A DNA stretch of 64,000 bases from Endozoicomonas sp. G2_1 (GCF_017744155.1 NZ_JAGHQT010000005.1:124001-188000), one strand, 5' to 3'; positions 18,024-27,741 are shown, counted from the first letter of the stretch. Made by a program: numbers and translations. Notes: generated from the letters alone by a model not told the origin.

Positions 18024-20519
18024 TTAGAAACGCGTTTTGAAGCGCAAACCGTAGTTGCGAGGATATAAGTAACCCGATTGCACTACGTCGTCACTGTTGT
18101 TGTTACCACGTGCCAACACAGCTTCGTCTTCAATGTTTTCAACGAACAGTTCAACTGAGTAATCTTCGTCTACCGAATTCCAGATTAAACGCAAATCTGT
18201 TTTGGTGAACGAATCTTGCTGGTGAGACGGATCGGTTGCCAATAAGTTTGACGTGTTGTATTCGTCTGAGTAGTAGAACTGTAGGTAAGGCGTCAATGTA
18301 CCCATGCCTTCACCTAATTCAATCACGTAAGATGCACTCGCACCTATGGTTAACTCAGGTGACCAAGGAGTTCTTTCACCGTTTTGGTCGATGAAGCTTC
18401 TAACCTGACCGTTAAATAGCTGATAAGGGTTACCTTGACCAAATGTACCAAACTCTGAATCTAGGTAAGCCATGTTAGCAGTAATTTGGAAGTCTTCAGT
18501 GACCAGCCAAATAGCGTCTAACTCAATACCGCGGGCGTCAATATCACCGCCGTTTTGAGAAAAGGTAACGGCTTGGCCCCCTTCAATGCGTTGTAGCTGA
18601 GTTAATAGGTTAGTATATTCAGTGAAGTGGATAGCACCGTTAAATTGTACAGTGTTGTCGAGGAAGCGAGTGCGGAAACCAGCTTCAATCACTTGTGACT
18701 CTTGCTCATCTGTAACGGTTGTCGTGTTGACTGAGCCTGATAAGTAACCCGTTGACGCTGATAAATATAACATTGCGTCTTCAGCAACGTCGTACTCTAA
18801 GCCTGCACGCCATGTTACGTTTGAGTAATCTGGATCAATCAAACTTGGGTTACCGGCTGCAATTGAAGCACTAGTGATCGCGTCTGAGGCACCACAGTTG
18901 AATGAGAACACGTCTCTAGAGTTACCAGGTAAAATGATTGGTGAGCTGCCAGCAACGCCGTCTCTCACGTTAACAACACGGTCAACATTGCCATCGCCGT
19001 TAACATCACCCGTGAAGTTACTACCACCACAGCTTAGCTCTTTCGATTCGTTGTTGTAACGAATACCAGCGATAACACGCAAATCTTCAGAAACTGAATA
19101 TTCGATTTGACCAAAGATACCAAAGTATTCAGTATCAATAATCGCGTTGTCGGCAAAGAAGCCGCCAAAGTTGCGATCTAGTGAGGTGATATCAGTGCCT
19201 GACAATTGAGTGAACGTACCTAAGACATTAGTAATCGTTGCGCGAGTAGAGTCGTCACGAGCGGTTTGTTGATAAATTGAGAAGCTGCTTTGATCTTCTT
19301 GGTCAGAGTAGTAAGCACCAACTGTCCAACGTAGGTCTGTGTCGTAGTTTGATGAAAACTGAATTTCTTGGCTAAAGACTTTTGATGCTTCTAAGAAACC
19401 ACCATTTGAGTTTGGTGTTGGGCTGAAATCAAAATCGAAGTTAATATCGTTAAAAAAGTCAGTGTATGAGGTAATTGACTTAACACTAAAGTTTTCAAAT
19501 TCATAATTGATGTGAGCTGAGAAAACATCTTCTTTTAAGTTAACTGGGCGCACATAATCTTGGCTAATTACGTATGGATCACCACCAGGGCCATTTGCCG
19601 CAGGACCTCTGCCTCCAGAACCGCGAACCGGGTTAGCACAGTTGCGAACACTGCCAAATGGGTCGGTTAAGCCATCAGGTGTCTCGTTGCGACACAAGAA
19701 AGTGTAACCAAATAAACCGGCTTCGTTGCCGTCTTCCTCACTGCGAGAGTAGCGCAATAGAATTTCTAAATCGTCAGTTGGTTCAATTGCGACAGAAATA
19801 CGAACTGCTTTGTCGTCTTGGGCACCAACGTCTGGGCCGGCTAAGTTTTCAATGTAGCCATCGCTTTTATCAAAGTAAGTTGCAATACGAACGGCAACTT
19901 TATCGCTAAGTGGTGCGTTAAAGAACGCTTCCCCTCTGACGCGATCGAACGCTTGGTAGCTCAGATCAATACCACCACTTACCTCTGAAAAGTCTGGAGC
20001 ATTAGTGTATAGGTTCAGTGCACCGGCAAAGGTGTTACGGCCGTACAATGTGCCTTGAGGGCCACGTAAGAATTCTACCGAGCGAACGTCGAAGAATGCG
20101 CGTGTTTGTTGTGATGCTCTTGCCTTGTATACACCGTCGACGAAGGCACCAACAATTGAGCTGTTGTCACCGAAGGTATTTGACGAGTTAGCACCGCGAA
20201 CGTTGAATTTGGCATCGTTACCCGCAAACGCGAAGTTTACACCAGGTACCGCCAGTTCAAGACGCGAAACGTCGGTGATACCGCCTTTGACTAAATCGTC
20301 TTCGCCAAAGGCAGAAACAGAAACACTTACTTCTTGTAAAGTTTCCGTTCGTTTTTCCGCCGTCACCGTAATTTGTTCAATACCCGAAGTTTCTTCTTCT
20401 TTAGCTTCATCTTCTTGGGCTATTGCTGTTTGTGAAACTAGTGCACTGAGCACTGCCGCGCATACTAGCGATTTACTACTCTTGAAGTTACTTCCAAAAC
20501 CATGGGGTTCTCTAGACAT
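18024..20519 (-). CDS. TonB-dependent receptor of the catabolic cluster
   Basis: A ~831-aa outer-membrane receptor: signal peptide (about 12-38, ending TAIAQ), TonB-box region (IEQITVTAEKR), plug (VEFLRGPQGTLYGRNTFAGA) and a barrel ending in Phe (LRFKTRF). This is the GTLYGRNT plug type common among receptors for organic nutrients, unlike the siderophore receptor at 9805. The ATG at 20519 has GGAG 6 bp upstream, better than the TTG at 20531. It is probably the uptake channel for the cluster substrate; an operator-like site (20631-20648) lies upstream. Loop composition gives no substrate clue. Confidence 0.88.
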   Translation of the reverse strand: MSREPHGFGSNFKSSKSLVCAAVLSALVSQTAIAQEDEAKEEETSGIEQITVTAEKRTETLQEVSVSVSAFGEDDLVKGGITDVSRLELAVPGVNFAFAGNDAKFNVRGANSSNTFGDNSSIVGAFVDGVYKARASQQTRAFFDVRSVEFLRGPQGTLYGRNTFAGALNLYTNAPDFSEVSGGIDLSYQAFDRVRGEAFFNAPLSDKVAVRIATYFDKSDGYIENLAGPDVGAQDDKAVRISVAIEPTDDLEILLRYSRSEEDGNEAGLFGYTFLCRNETPDGLTDPFGSVRNCANPVRGSGGRGPAANGPGGDPYVISQDYVRPVNLKEDVFSAHINYEFENFSVKSITSYTDFFNDINFDFDFSPTPNSNGGFLEASKVFSQEIQFSSNYDTDLRWTVGAYYSDQEDQSSFSIYQQTARDDSTRATITNVLGTFTQLSGTDITSLDRNFGGFFADNAIIDTEYFGIFGQIEYSVSEDLRVIAGIRYNNESKELSCGGSNFTGDVNGDGNVDRVVNVRDGVAGSSPIILPGNSRDVFSFNCGASDAITSASIAAGNPSLIDPDYSNVTWRAGLEYDVAEDAMLYLSASTGYLSGSVNTTTVTDEQESQVIEAGFRTRFLDNTVQFNGAIHFTEYTNLLTQLQRIEGGQAVTFSQNGGDIDARGIELDAIWLVTEDFQITANMAYLDSEFGTFGQGNPYQLFNGQVRSFIDQNGERTPWSPELTIGASASYVIELGEGMGTLTPYLQFYYSDEYNTSNLLATDPSHQQDSFTKTDLRLIWNSVDEDYSVELFVENIEDEAVLARGNNNSDDVVQSGYLYPRNYGLRFKTRF

Positions 20520-20630
20520 TTCTCTCTCCAAAGTGGTGTGGGATTTTACTCTTCTCTTTTTAATTTATTATCTGGGCAATAAACGTAAAACATGACTAAC
20601 ATTCATTGACTATTAATTAAACTAGCTAGA

Positions 20631-20648
20631 ATGTACTTCGAATTCAAT
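20631..20648. promoter_or_regulatory. Predicted LacI-type operator, site 2
   Basis: ATGTACTTCGAATTCAAT matches the site-1 palindrome at 13 of 18 positions and keeps the ACTTCGAA core. It lies 112 bp upstream of the TonB receptor start. Confidence 0.45.
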
Positions 20649-20728
20649 ACTAAAGTGTAAAAAAATCTTTATTAATTGTGTTTTTTTTATTTTTTTATTA
20701 TTTATTAGTATCTTATATATCCTATTTT

Positions 20729-20746
20729 TTTGACTTCAAAGTCTTA
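20729..20746. promoter_or_regulatory. Predicted LacI-type operator, site 3
   Basis: TTTGACTTCAAAGTCTTA matches site 1 at 13 of 18 positions and keeps both GACTTC and AAGTC half-sites. It lies 54 bp before the MetE-like gene. Together with site 2 it sits in the divergent region between the receptor and the MetE-like gene. Confidence 0.5.
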
Positions 20747-20799
20747 TTGTGGCTCAATTTGAATTGAGCTTTAGGTCTGGGTAATTGAGGAAATTTGGC

Positions 20800-21924
20800 A
20801 TGGTGAAAGTCACTCACGTGGGGAGTTTACCCCGTTCACAGCAAGTTGTTGATTTCTTGTTTAGTAGAGAAAATCAACAAAGTTACGATCAAGCGGCATT
20901 TGACCAATGTATGGCAGACGCTGTTGATGATGTTGTTGCTAAGCAAGTTGCTGCTGGCGTTAATATCGTCAGTGATGGCGAGATCTCAAAGATTTCATAT
21001 GCGACTTATGTTAAAGATCGCTATACCGGCTTTTCAGGTGATAGCGAACGCAACGCTCCCGCAGATTTGAAAATGTTCCCAAGCTTTTTAGAGCGCATTG
21101 CGAAATCTGGTGGTACACCACAGTATGCTCGCCCCATGTGTACTGGCGAAGTACGCAGCAAAGGTGGCAATGAGCTTGAATTAGATATCGCGAATCTCAA
21201 AGCGGCGATGACTAAACACGGTGTTAGCGAAGGCTTTATTAGCGCGGCGTCACCGGGTGTTATTTCCCTGTTTCTGCAAAACCAATTTTATTCAACCCGA
21301 GAAGCATACTTGGCGGCGTTGGCAGAAGCAATGAAGCAAGAGTACGAAACCATTGTCAACAGTGGTTTGATGTTGCAACTCGATTGCCCTGATTTAGCGC
21401 TTTCTCGACATATGCTGTTTGCCGATTTGTCGGATCAGGAGTTTGTTAAAATTGCTCAGGCCAATGTCGATGCACTTAATTATGCTTTGAGCAATATACC
21501 TTCTGATCGAGTGCGAGTGCACATTTGTTGGGGAAACTATGAAGGTCCTCATTGTTGCGACATCGAAATGGATCAAATCTTTAGCACCTTGATGTCTGTA
21601 GATGCTGATTACTTGTTATTCGAAACATCCAACCCAAGGCATGGTCACGACTGGCAAACCTTTGCTGAGCGTCGCGCTGAGATTCCAGACAACAAAATTC
21701 TAGTGCCAGGTGTTGTCGATACCACCAGTAACTTTATTGAGCACCCTAAACTCGTTGCAGAGCGCATTGAGCGCTTTGCCAATATTGTTGGTAAAGACCG
21801 AGTGGTTGCAGGCTCTGATTGCGGCTTTGGCACTTTTGCTGGCTTTGGTGCTATCGATCCAGCTATAGCTTATGAAAAGCTTTCAGCTATCGCTAAAGGT
21901 GCCAAAATCGTCAATGGCCGCTAG
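20800..21924 (+). CDS. MetE-C-like (cobalamin-independent methionine synthase II family) protein
   Basis: A ~374-aa protein of the MetE catalytic-domain/UROD-like TIM-barrel superfamily. It begins THVGSLPRSQ, typical of the family, and retains candidate zinc ligands: His and Cys in RVHICWGNY, Glu in LLFETSNPRH and Cys in AGSDCGFGT. Such stand-alone proteins are not housekeeping MetE (about 750 aa). The superfamily also includes thiol alkyltransferases such as epoxyalkane:CoM transferase, so a zinc-thiolate alkyl or methyl transfer is possible. The ATG at 20800 has GAGG 9 bp upstream and is preferred to the TTG at 20785. Its role in the cluster is unknown. Confidence 0.8.
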   Translation: MVKVTHVGSLPRSQQVVDFLFSRENQQSYDQAAFDQCMADAVDDVVAKQVAAGVNIVSDGEISKISYATYVKDRYTGFSGDSERNAPADLKMFPSFLERIAKSGGTPQYARPMCTGEVRSKGGNELELDIANLKAAMTKHGVSEGFISAASPGVISLFLQNQFYSTREAYLAALAEAMKQEYETIVNSGLMLQLDCPDLALSRHMLFADLSDQEFVKIAQANVDALNYALSNIPSDRVRVHICWGNYEGPHCCDIEMDQIFSTLMSVDADYLLFETSNPRHGHDWQTFAERRAEIPDNKILVPGVVDTTSNFIEHPKLVAERIERFANIVGKDRVVAGSDCGFGTFAGFGAIDPAIAYEKLSAIAKGAKIVNGR

Positions 21925-22817
21925 AGCCGATAAAACTCAGTGGCTGTCTGGCTGGTGAGTGAGAGTGCTTCCGACAGGGTGCACTCTGCAATCAGTTGTC
22001 GCCAGTGTTCGAACAGTTGCTGGTAGCTCATATAGAGCTTATCAACAGGGAAGTTAGAACCCAACATGCATTTATCAGCGCCAAAAATTTCAACTGCACT
22101 ATGTGCATAACGCCTAAATCTATCGGCGTGAAAGCCGTGATTGAACATCGCAAAGCCTGAAATTTTGATATAACAATTTGGTAGCTCGGCAAATTGTTGC
22201 ATTGCTTTTTGCCATCGAATAAAGCCCGCTTGACTTTGGTCCCACGGCGATGCCAAATGACAAATCACTAGTTTTAATTCAGGTAGTTCAGCAAAGGTTT
22301 TATAGACAATGTCATACTGCTCCTCAGTGAACTGCAAGTCAAAACTCAGCTGGTGTTGTGCCAAAGCTGCTAGGTTATTGCGCCAAACTTTTGGTTGAAA
22401 AACTGGCAGTGTTTTGTTCTCTTCAGGGCTTTTGCCAATAATATCTCTGACACCTCGCACTAAACTGTATTGTTTGTGCTGTTCAATACTCTCAGTGATG
22501 TCTACTTGTCGCATATCAATGGCAACGACAGCAGCGCTTGGCAAGCCCGGTTTTTGCTCAGCCATAGATTGGACAAAAGCGGTTTCGTTGAGTTGGTCTT
22601 TGGCGGCGCAACCCACTTGAATGTGAACACTTTTACTAATCCGTTGACCGTGGTCTGCTGTGTAATCATCGACTAGGTAATTTTTTCTAATCGGATCGGG
22701 TTGCCCGAAAAAGCGCATTTCACCCTTAGCCATTAGCCAAGGGTAATGCACTTTTTTCAAATCCCATAGGTGATGGTGAGCATCAATCCAAATCAGTGAA
22801 TCAGACGATTGAGGCAT
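21921..22817 (-). CDS. Amidohydrolase-fold lactonase (COG3618 type)
   Basis: A 298-aa TIM-barrel hydrolase of the amidohydrolase_2 family. The N-terminus IDAHHHLWDLKKVHYPWL, with its HxH metal/substrate motif, is characteristic of the COG3618 branch (L-fuconolactone/L-rhamnonolactone hydrolases, 2-pyrone-4,6-dicarboxylate lactonase). The C-terminal GSNFPVDKL carries the conserved Asp. It probably opens a lactone. It overlaps the upstream NTF2-like gene by 17 bp (AAAGG ribosome site, translational coupling) and its stop overlaps the convergent MetE-like stop by 4 bp. Confidence 0.82.
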   Translation of the reverse strand: MPQSSDSLIWIDAHHHLWDLKKVHYPWLMAKGEMRFFGQPDPIRKNYLVDDYTADHGQRISKSVHIQVGCAAKDQLNETAFVQSMAEQKPGLPSAAVVAIDMRQVDITESIEQHKQYSLVRGVRDIIGKSPEENKTLPVFQPKVWRNNLAALAQHQLSFDLQFTEEQYDIVYKTFAELPELKLVICHLASPWDQSQAGFIRWQKAMQQFAELPNCYIKISGFAMFNHGFHADRFRRYAHSAVEIFGADKCMLGSNFPVDKLYMSYQQLFEHWRQLIAECTLSEALSLTSQTATEFYRL

Positions 22818-23631
22818 TTAAGGCAAACCTTTTTTGCAGAGCTAACCAATCAACTTGAATGCGTTCACTGGTGATGACACCATCGTCAGATAGTGACACA
22901 AAACTCATCAATGGGATGCGAATGCGCTTTATCTCACCATTATCAATAAAGTCGCCGTCGATACACCAAGTGCTGGCAAAACTGTTGTTTTGTTCATCAA
23001 AAATGATGTGCTGCAACTGACAGTAGCTGCGATTGAGTTGATTACTGAGCTTGATACGGAAATTTCTTATTTGTTCAATGCCACTAGATTCAGGTAAACC
23101 GGCAATTTTAACCACAGCTTGTTGGTCATATAAGGTGCCAAATGACGCCATTTGATTGGCTTGCCAAATGTGCCACCATTGATCTACCACATCGCGATAT
23201 TGCTCTGGTAATGTGATTAAATCACTGGGCTCGGCGTGAGCACTTTGCGGGTGAAGCTGATGATCAAATTGACTGATCAGCAAAGGGTCTGCATCGGGCA
23301 AATTGGCTGATAAACTGGTGGTGTCGACAATCGCGTTAACGCGTTTAATATGCTCGCCATTGTGCTCAAAAAAGAAACCTATGCGGTTGTTTTCACTGTC
23401 GTTATTGGCGAGTTCGAAATAAATTGCACTGTGCCCTTTACCTTGCACAACTTGTTTTTCGGCCAGTGGCTTAAAACCCAGTAGAGCAATACTTTGCAGC
23501 CATTGCTTTTCAATCTGGGCGTTGCCATACGAAGTAAAATCGTGCTGGCGCCAACTTGAGCTGTGTAAAATAAATGCTCTCAGTTTATCTAAATCACCTT
23601 CGGTATATAGTTCCGTTAACGCATCAAACAT
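22801..23631 (-). CDS. NTF2-like protein (cluster paralogue 3)
   Basis: A 276-aa protein with two divergent NTF2/SnoaL-like halves (about 1-110 and 130-276). The second half has VDQWWHIWQANQMASFGTLY and SSGIEQIRNFRIKLSNQL, then SFASTWCIDGDFIDNGEIKRIRIP. It lacks the YGP-GIG motif of paralogues 1, 2 and 5, so it is a more remote member. It overlaps the upstream paralogue 4 by 8 bp, with GAGGG just before its ATG, so the three genes 4-3-lactonase form a tightly coupled operon. Function unknown. Confidence 0.65.
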   Translation of the reverse strand: MFDALTELYTEGDLDKLRAFILHSSSWRQHDFTSYGNAQIEKQWLQSIALLGFKPLAEKQVVQGKGHSAIYFELANNDSENNRIGFFFEHNGEHIKRVNAIVDTTSLSANLPDADPLLISQFDHQLHPQSAHAEPSDLITLPEQYRDVVDQWWHIWQANQMASFGTLYDQQAVVKIAGLPESSGIEQIRNFRIKLSNQLNRSYCQLQHIIFDEQNNSFASTWCIDGDFIDNGEIKRIRIPLMSFVSLSDDGVITSERIQVDWLALQKRFALNASIV

Positions 23632-24739
23632 TAGTCAAACCCTCTGCTGTAGTGGCGATTTCTGCACCTGATTGACGAATTAAGTTAGCAAATAATGCGA
23701 GTTCATCGAATACGGTGGTTTCTTGAATTATTTTGTTGTCTCTTACTCTCAAATGTGAAGCCCCCAACACGAAAAACTCCTGACCTTTTAACTGTGCCAA
23801 ACGGCTTGACGCCGGGTTGTAGTGGCCGGCAATCGACCAACGTACGGCGATGTCTGTGGTTTCATCGTCAAATGGTACAACCGCTAAATGGTCAACAGTC
23901 ATTTTGGCATCTGGACATTGGGCTAACCATTGAATCAAGGTACCTGATATTTGTGCGACGCCAGTTGCTTGTCTGCCGCCTGGCCATTGCTGTGCCGCAG
24001 CCAGTGAATAAAAGTTAGCAAGCTTCGAGAATTGCTTTTGATTGAAAATAGTCTGAACCCAAGCGTCAACAAAACTCTCTGGCGACCAATTGTTTTGGTC
24101 GAGTACTGCTTCTTCTCTGTGCTCAACCTCAAGCACACGGGTAAACTCTTCGTTCAGCCACTTAGTGAAGGTTGGGTGCGGCGTTAATTTGGCGAGGCCA
24201 ATCGCAACATCGATGGGGTCGAGGCCAAGTTGCTTAACCAAGAAGCTGTTATCGCGAACTAGCCACTCTTTAATAATTTTATTTTCAAAACAGACACAAT
24301 CGGCAATGGTTGTAACTCGACCCGTTTTGTTGGTTGCTGGGCCAAACTCTGATTGGCCAGTATTGGTCATAATACTGGTGATTAAGTGTGACGAGTAATA
24401 AACATCGTCATCGTTTTCTCGCCATATTACGTTTTCGCCAATTAAGCTGCGGTCGGGAAATGCTGAAATGGTTTTTAGGGTGTTTTGGACAACTTGCTCA
24501 ACACACTCTGAGTAGCCGCCTAAGGTATAAACAGGGCAGATGTCACTGTAGTAGCGATAGCAAAGCCCGACGTTCTTTTGCTCCCAAATACGGTGGGTTA
24601 TACGAATGATGTAGTCAACTAAGTCGACGAACTCTTCATCGAAGCCCGCCAATTTTTGTTGCTTTGTCGTTGACGGATTAAGCAGCTTTTCTAGCGGTTG
24701 CCAATATGTTTGCGTAATAGCCGATTGTGTTTTTTGCAT
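23624..24739 (-). CDS. Two-domain SnoaL/NTF2-like protein (cluster paralogue 4)
   Basis: A 371-aa protein with two NTF2-like halves, about 25-185 and 210-371. The halves share a pattern: DLVDYIIRITHRIWEQKNVG and SFVDAWVQTIFNQKQFSKL at the starts, and a dipole of charged and aromatic residues at each cavity. It differs from paralogues 1, 2 and 5 at the YGP-GIG position. A Shine-Dalgarno AGGAAG lies 6 bp before the ATG. It is first gene of an operon with paralogue 3 and the lactonase, behind operator site 4. Reaction unknown. Confidence 0.68.
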   Translation of the reverse strand: MQKTQSAITQTYWQPLEKLLNPSTTKQQKLAGFDEEFVDLVDYIIRITHRIWEQKNVGLCYRYYSDICPVYTLGGYSECVEQVVQNTLKTISAFPDRSLIGENVIWRENDDDVYYSSHLITSIMTNTGQSEFGPATNKTGRVTTIADCVCFENKIIKEWLVRDNSFLVKQLGLDPIDVAIGLAKLTPHPTFTKWLNEEFTRVLEVEHREEAVLDQNNWSPESFVDAWVQTIFNQKQFSKLANFYSLAAAQQWPGGRQATGVAQISGTLIQWLAQCPDAKMTVDHLAVVPFDDETTDIAVRWSIAGHYNPASSRLAQLKGQEFFVLGASHLRVRDNKIIQETTVFDELALFANLIRQSGAEIATTAEGLTNV

Positions 24740-24775
24740 GTTAGCTTCCTACAGAGATATCGTTATTATAATTCC

Positions 24776-24793
24776 AGTGAATTCGAAGTCAAA
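24776..24793. promoter_or_regulatory. Predicted LacI-type operator, site 4
   Basis: AGTGAATTCGAAGTCAAA matches site 1 at 14 of 18 positions. It lies 37 bp upstream of paralogue 4, in the 95-bp gap behind the symporter. Confidence 0.55.
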
Positions 24794-24834
24794 ATCGGCG
24801 AGGTTATCGAGAAGCTAACCTCGCTGTGTTTTGA

Positions 24835-26445
24835 CTAAACTAGCGACTCGAAGGTCAGCATAAGTACTAGCGTGAATGTAAAGAACGCGAGTAAGGCGTA
24901 GTTGATCTTGTCGAACTTACCCGGTACCCGGTACCAACCATGTTCTTTTTCGTCTAAACCTGATGAAGCGAATTGTTCTAACTGGCCTTTGATTGTGTAA
25001 GGCGAATATTCTTGCTGGCGACCCGTTATAACAAGGCTGGCGATAATACTGCAGCTAACACTGACGATTAAACCAATGGCACAGTACCAAGGCCAGGCAA
25101 CGTCGGTGTAAACAGCGGTTAAGGCGACAGCGATAAACGAGCAAGCAGTACCAACTAATAAGCCTTTCTCTGACGTGTGTTTTGAAAAGAAGCCGAGTGT
25201 AAACATACCTAGCTGAGCGCCAACAAAGAAAGAACCGACTTTACTCAATATTTCGAGAATAGAGCCTTCGCTGTGTAAGTGATACATAATTGCCGGCAAC
25301 ACGATGACAACAGCCCAACCAAAGGTGAAATAGCGAGTCGCCTTTAGGTAGTGGCCTTCGTCTTTGTCTTTGGCAAAGTATTTTTTGTAGAAGTCTAAGG
25401 TTGAGATTGTTGATAACGAATTAAGTGCTGAATCTAAGCTCGACATTGACGCTGCCATAACCGCTGCGGCAATAATCCCCATCAAGCCAGGTAATCCGTA
25501 ATCAGCGGCGAACTGTAGAATGATCAGGTTGTCGTTTTCAAATGGTTTTCCGTCGTAGTAGTTGTAGAACAACACACCCATAAAAATAAAGAATAGGTAA
25601 ATGAAAAACGCGAGGAAACCCATTAATAAGTATGACTTTTTGGCGTCGCCAATGGTTTTAGCTGCTAACGTGCGTTGAACCATCATTTGGTTGGTACCGT
25701 AAACGGTAACATGATAAAGCGACATCGCAATAACACCAGACCACACCGTTGATACTTCATTGAGCTCAAAGGAGAAGTTAAGCGGATCGAGTTTACCTTG
25801 ATCTTTCAACGCGGTTAGAGTTTCTGACATTGGTAAACTCAGGTTATCAATTAGCGCATACATGATAATGCCGGCACCAATAAAAAGTATTGCCGACTGA
25901 ATAACGTCGGTCCAAATTACCGCAGTAATACCGCCGAGCATGGTGTAAATTAAGGCAATAATAGTGACTAAGATAATCGCGGTAACAACCGGGACATCAA
26001 CAATAAACGCGAGTACTAACGAGGTTGCATACAATACTGCGGCAGAACTCATGGTTTGTGAAATCAACCAAATTGCTGATACTAAACCGCGCGCCTTTTT
26101 ACCAAAGCGGCGTTCTTGGTACTCGTAAATTGACGCGACACCTGCGTTGTAGAAAAACGGAAAAAACAAACAGACAACAGCGACGATAACAAGCGGGTAA
26201 TTGAGGTGAATGGCGATAACTGAAAGGCCTTCTTTATAGGCCCATGCCGGGGCTCCTAAAAAGGTTAACGCACTGACGTAGGTAGCAATAACCGATATGC
26301 CAATAGCCCACCATGGGGTATTTTTTCTGCCGACGTAAAAGTCATTGGCAGAGGTTATATTTTTACTTATTACCACACCTAATATTAGATTAGCGATAAT
26401 ATAAGTGATTAAGATGCTCCAGTTTAGCAGGCCAAATTCAATCAT
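24835..26445 (-). CDS. Sodium:solute symporter (SSS family)
   Basis: A 536-aa integral membrane transporter with about 13 hydrophobic helices. Family signatures are the N-terminal ANDFYVGRKNTPWWAIGIS (SSS motif), TFLGAPAWAYKEG and the AAAVMAASMSSLDSALNSLST sodium-site helix. It would carry the cluster substrate, or a product, across the inner membrane with Na+. It is transcribed from the same divergent control region as paralogue 5 (operator site 5). The substrate cannot be deduced; the SSS family covers sugars, organic acids, sialic acid and more. Confidence 0.9.
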   Translation of the reverse strand: MIEFGLLNWSILITYIIANLILGVVISKNITSANDFYVGRKNTPWWAIGISVIATYVSALTFLGAPAWAYKEGLSVIAIHLNYPLVIVAVVCLFFPFFYNAGVASIYEYQERRFGKKARGLVSAIWLISQTMSSAAVLYATSLVLAFIVDVPVVTAIILVTIIALIYTMLGGITAVIWTDVIQSAILFIGAGIIMYALIDNLSLPMSETLTALKDQGKLDPLNFSFELNEVSTVWSGVIAMSLYHVTVYGTNQMMVQRTLAAKTIGDAKKSYLLMGFLAFFIYLFFIFMGVLFYNYYDGKPFENDNLIILQFAADYGLPGLMGIIAAAVMAASMSSLDSALNSLSTISTLDFYKKYFAKDKDEGHYLKATRYFTFGWAVVIVLPAIMYHLHSEGSILEILSKVGSFFVGAQLGMFTLGFFSKHTSEKGLLVGTACSFIAVALTAVYTDVAWPWYCAIGLIVSVSCSIIASLVITGRQQEYSPYTIKGQLEQFASSGLDEKEHGWYRVPGKFDKINYALLAFFTFTLVLMLTFESLV

Positions 26446-26513
26446 ATTGCTTATTACCTTATCTCGCTGAGGTCAGCGTATTTATTATATTTTACTAAGC
26501 TTGAACGAAGCTG

Positions 26514-26531
26514 TTTGACTTCGAAGTCATC
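26514..26531. promoter_or_regulatory. Predicted LacI-type operator, site 5
   Basis: TTTGACTTCGAAGTCATC matches site 1 at 15 of 18 positions, including the full 14-bp core TGACTTCGAAGTCA. It lies between the divergent symporter (26445) and SnoaL-like gene (26644). Confidence 0.7.
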
Positions 26532-26643
26532 TAAACATAGCATTGTTTATTAAAGAATGGAAGCTGGTTAAATTAAAGTCGTTAACTTTTGCTAACGACT
26601 AAAAATCAAAACGACATAACAAAATATAGGTAAGGGGTGTTAA

Positions 26644-27654
26644 GTGAGTGGGTATCAAGATGAAAAGGCAATAGTTAGAGAGTTTTACCAAGCGATTAGC
26701 GAGGCCGATGAGGATTCTATTTTAAGTGTTATTCAGCGCTATACTGCTGATGACTATCAATTCTATGGTGTTTATCCATTTAATGAATTGACCGGTGCTG
26801 AGCAAGTTGTCGAGGTCTTTTGGAAGCCTTTATTGAAGTCATTTAAGCAGATGCAGCGTCGGGAAGATGTTTTTATGGCGGGTAAAAATGGCTCTGATGA
26901 TAAACCTTGGGTCACCAGTATGGGGCACTTTATGGGGTTGTTTGACGCCGATTGGCTTGGTATTCCCAAGTCTCGTAAGGTCGCAATGTTGCGCTATGCT
27001 GACTTCAACTGCGTTGAAAATGGCAAAATTACCAAAACAGGTTTTTTCTGTGACATTCTGCAATTAATGGGGCAAGTAGGTATTAGTCCGTTACCATTGG
27101 AAACCGGCCATACGTTTGTTTATCCGGGGCCGCGAACTCACGATGGTATTTTACTAGAACAACACCCAGAGTCTGAAGCTGAGTTCACATTAGCCTTATT
27201 AGAAAAATTCATTAATGATCTTGCCGAGTTAAATGTTACCGCCAACGATAATTACCCACCGGAATTATTAGCCAAGAGCTGGCACGACGACATGGTCTGG
27301 TATGGCCCTGCGGGCATCGGTGCGAGTTATACCATTCCGCGTTATCAAGAGCAGCATTCATACCCGTTTAGGCAAGGGCTAAAAGATAAGGTATTTAATG
27401 GTCATATTGCTCGCTTTGCTGAAGGTAATTATGCTTGTTTCTTTGGTTGGCCAAACTTAACGAACACACCCAAAGGAGGCTTTTTAGGGCTGCCGGGCGG
27501 TAATGTTAAAGCAGATATGCGAGTGGTTGATGTCTATCGCCGTGAAGGTGATAAGCTGGCTGAGAACTGGGTGATTATTGATTTGCTGTACTGGTTGAAA
27601 CAGCAAGGCGCAGACGTGTTGGCTCGAACTAAGAGTATTGTTAATCCCGATTGA
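26644..27654 (+). CDS. Two-domain SnoaL/NTF2-like protein (cluster paralogue 5)
   Basis: A 336-aa protein with the double SnoaL-like layout of paralogues 1 and 2. Domain 1 has LFDADWLGIPKSRKVAMLRYAD; domain 2 has WYGPAGIGASYTIPRYQEQH and GGFLGLPGGNVKADMRVVDVYRREG. The start is a GTG with AAGGGG 7 bp upstream. It is monocistronic behind operator site 5 and closed by a hairpin at 27678-27720. It belongs to the YGP-GIG subfamily, and the three such proteins in one cluster suggest successive or stereospecific steps on related intermediates. Confidence 0.75.
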   Translation: MSGYQDEKAIVREFYQAISEADEDSILSVIQRYTADDYQFYGVYPFNELTGAEQVVEVFWKPLLKSFKQMQRREDVFMAGKNGSDDKPWVTSMGHFMGLFDADWLGIPKSRKVAMLRYADFNCVENGKITKTGFFCDILQLMGQVGISPLPLETGHTFVYPGPRTHDGILLEQHPESEAEFTLALLEKFINDLAELNVTANDNYPPELLAKSWHDDMVWYGPAGIGASYTIPRYQEQHSYPFRQGLKDKVFNGHIARFAEGNYACFFGWPNLTNTPKGGFLGLPGGNVKADMRVVDVYRREGDKLAENWVIIDLLYWLKQQGADVLARTKSIVNPD

Positions 27655-27677
27655 TACGATAGTTTCAGTATCAAAAT

Positions 27678-27720
27678 TAAGGCAGATAACCCAGTTATAT
27701 AAAGCTGCTTATCTGCCTTA
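27678..27720. terminator. Hairpin between convergent genes
   Basis: TAAGGCAGATAA (27678-27689) and TTATCTGCCTTA (27709-27720) form a perfect 12-bp stem with a 19-nt loop, between the convergent paralogue 5 and aldolase genes. T tracts are weak. Confidence 0.55.
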
Positions 27721-27741
27721 CATCATTAAACATAAACGTGT

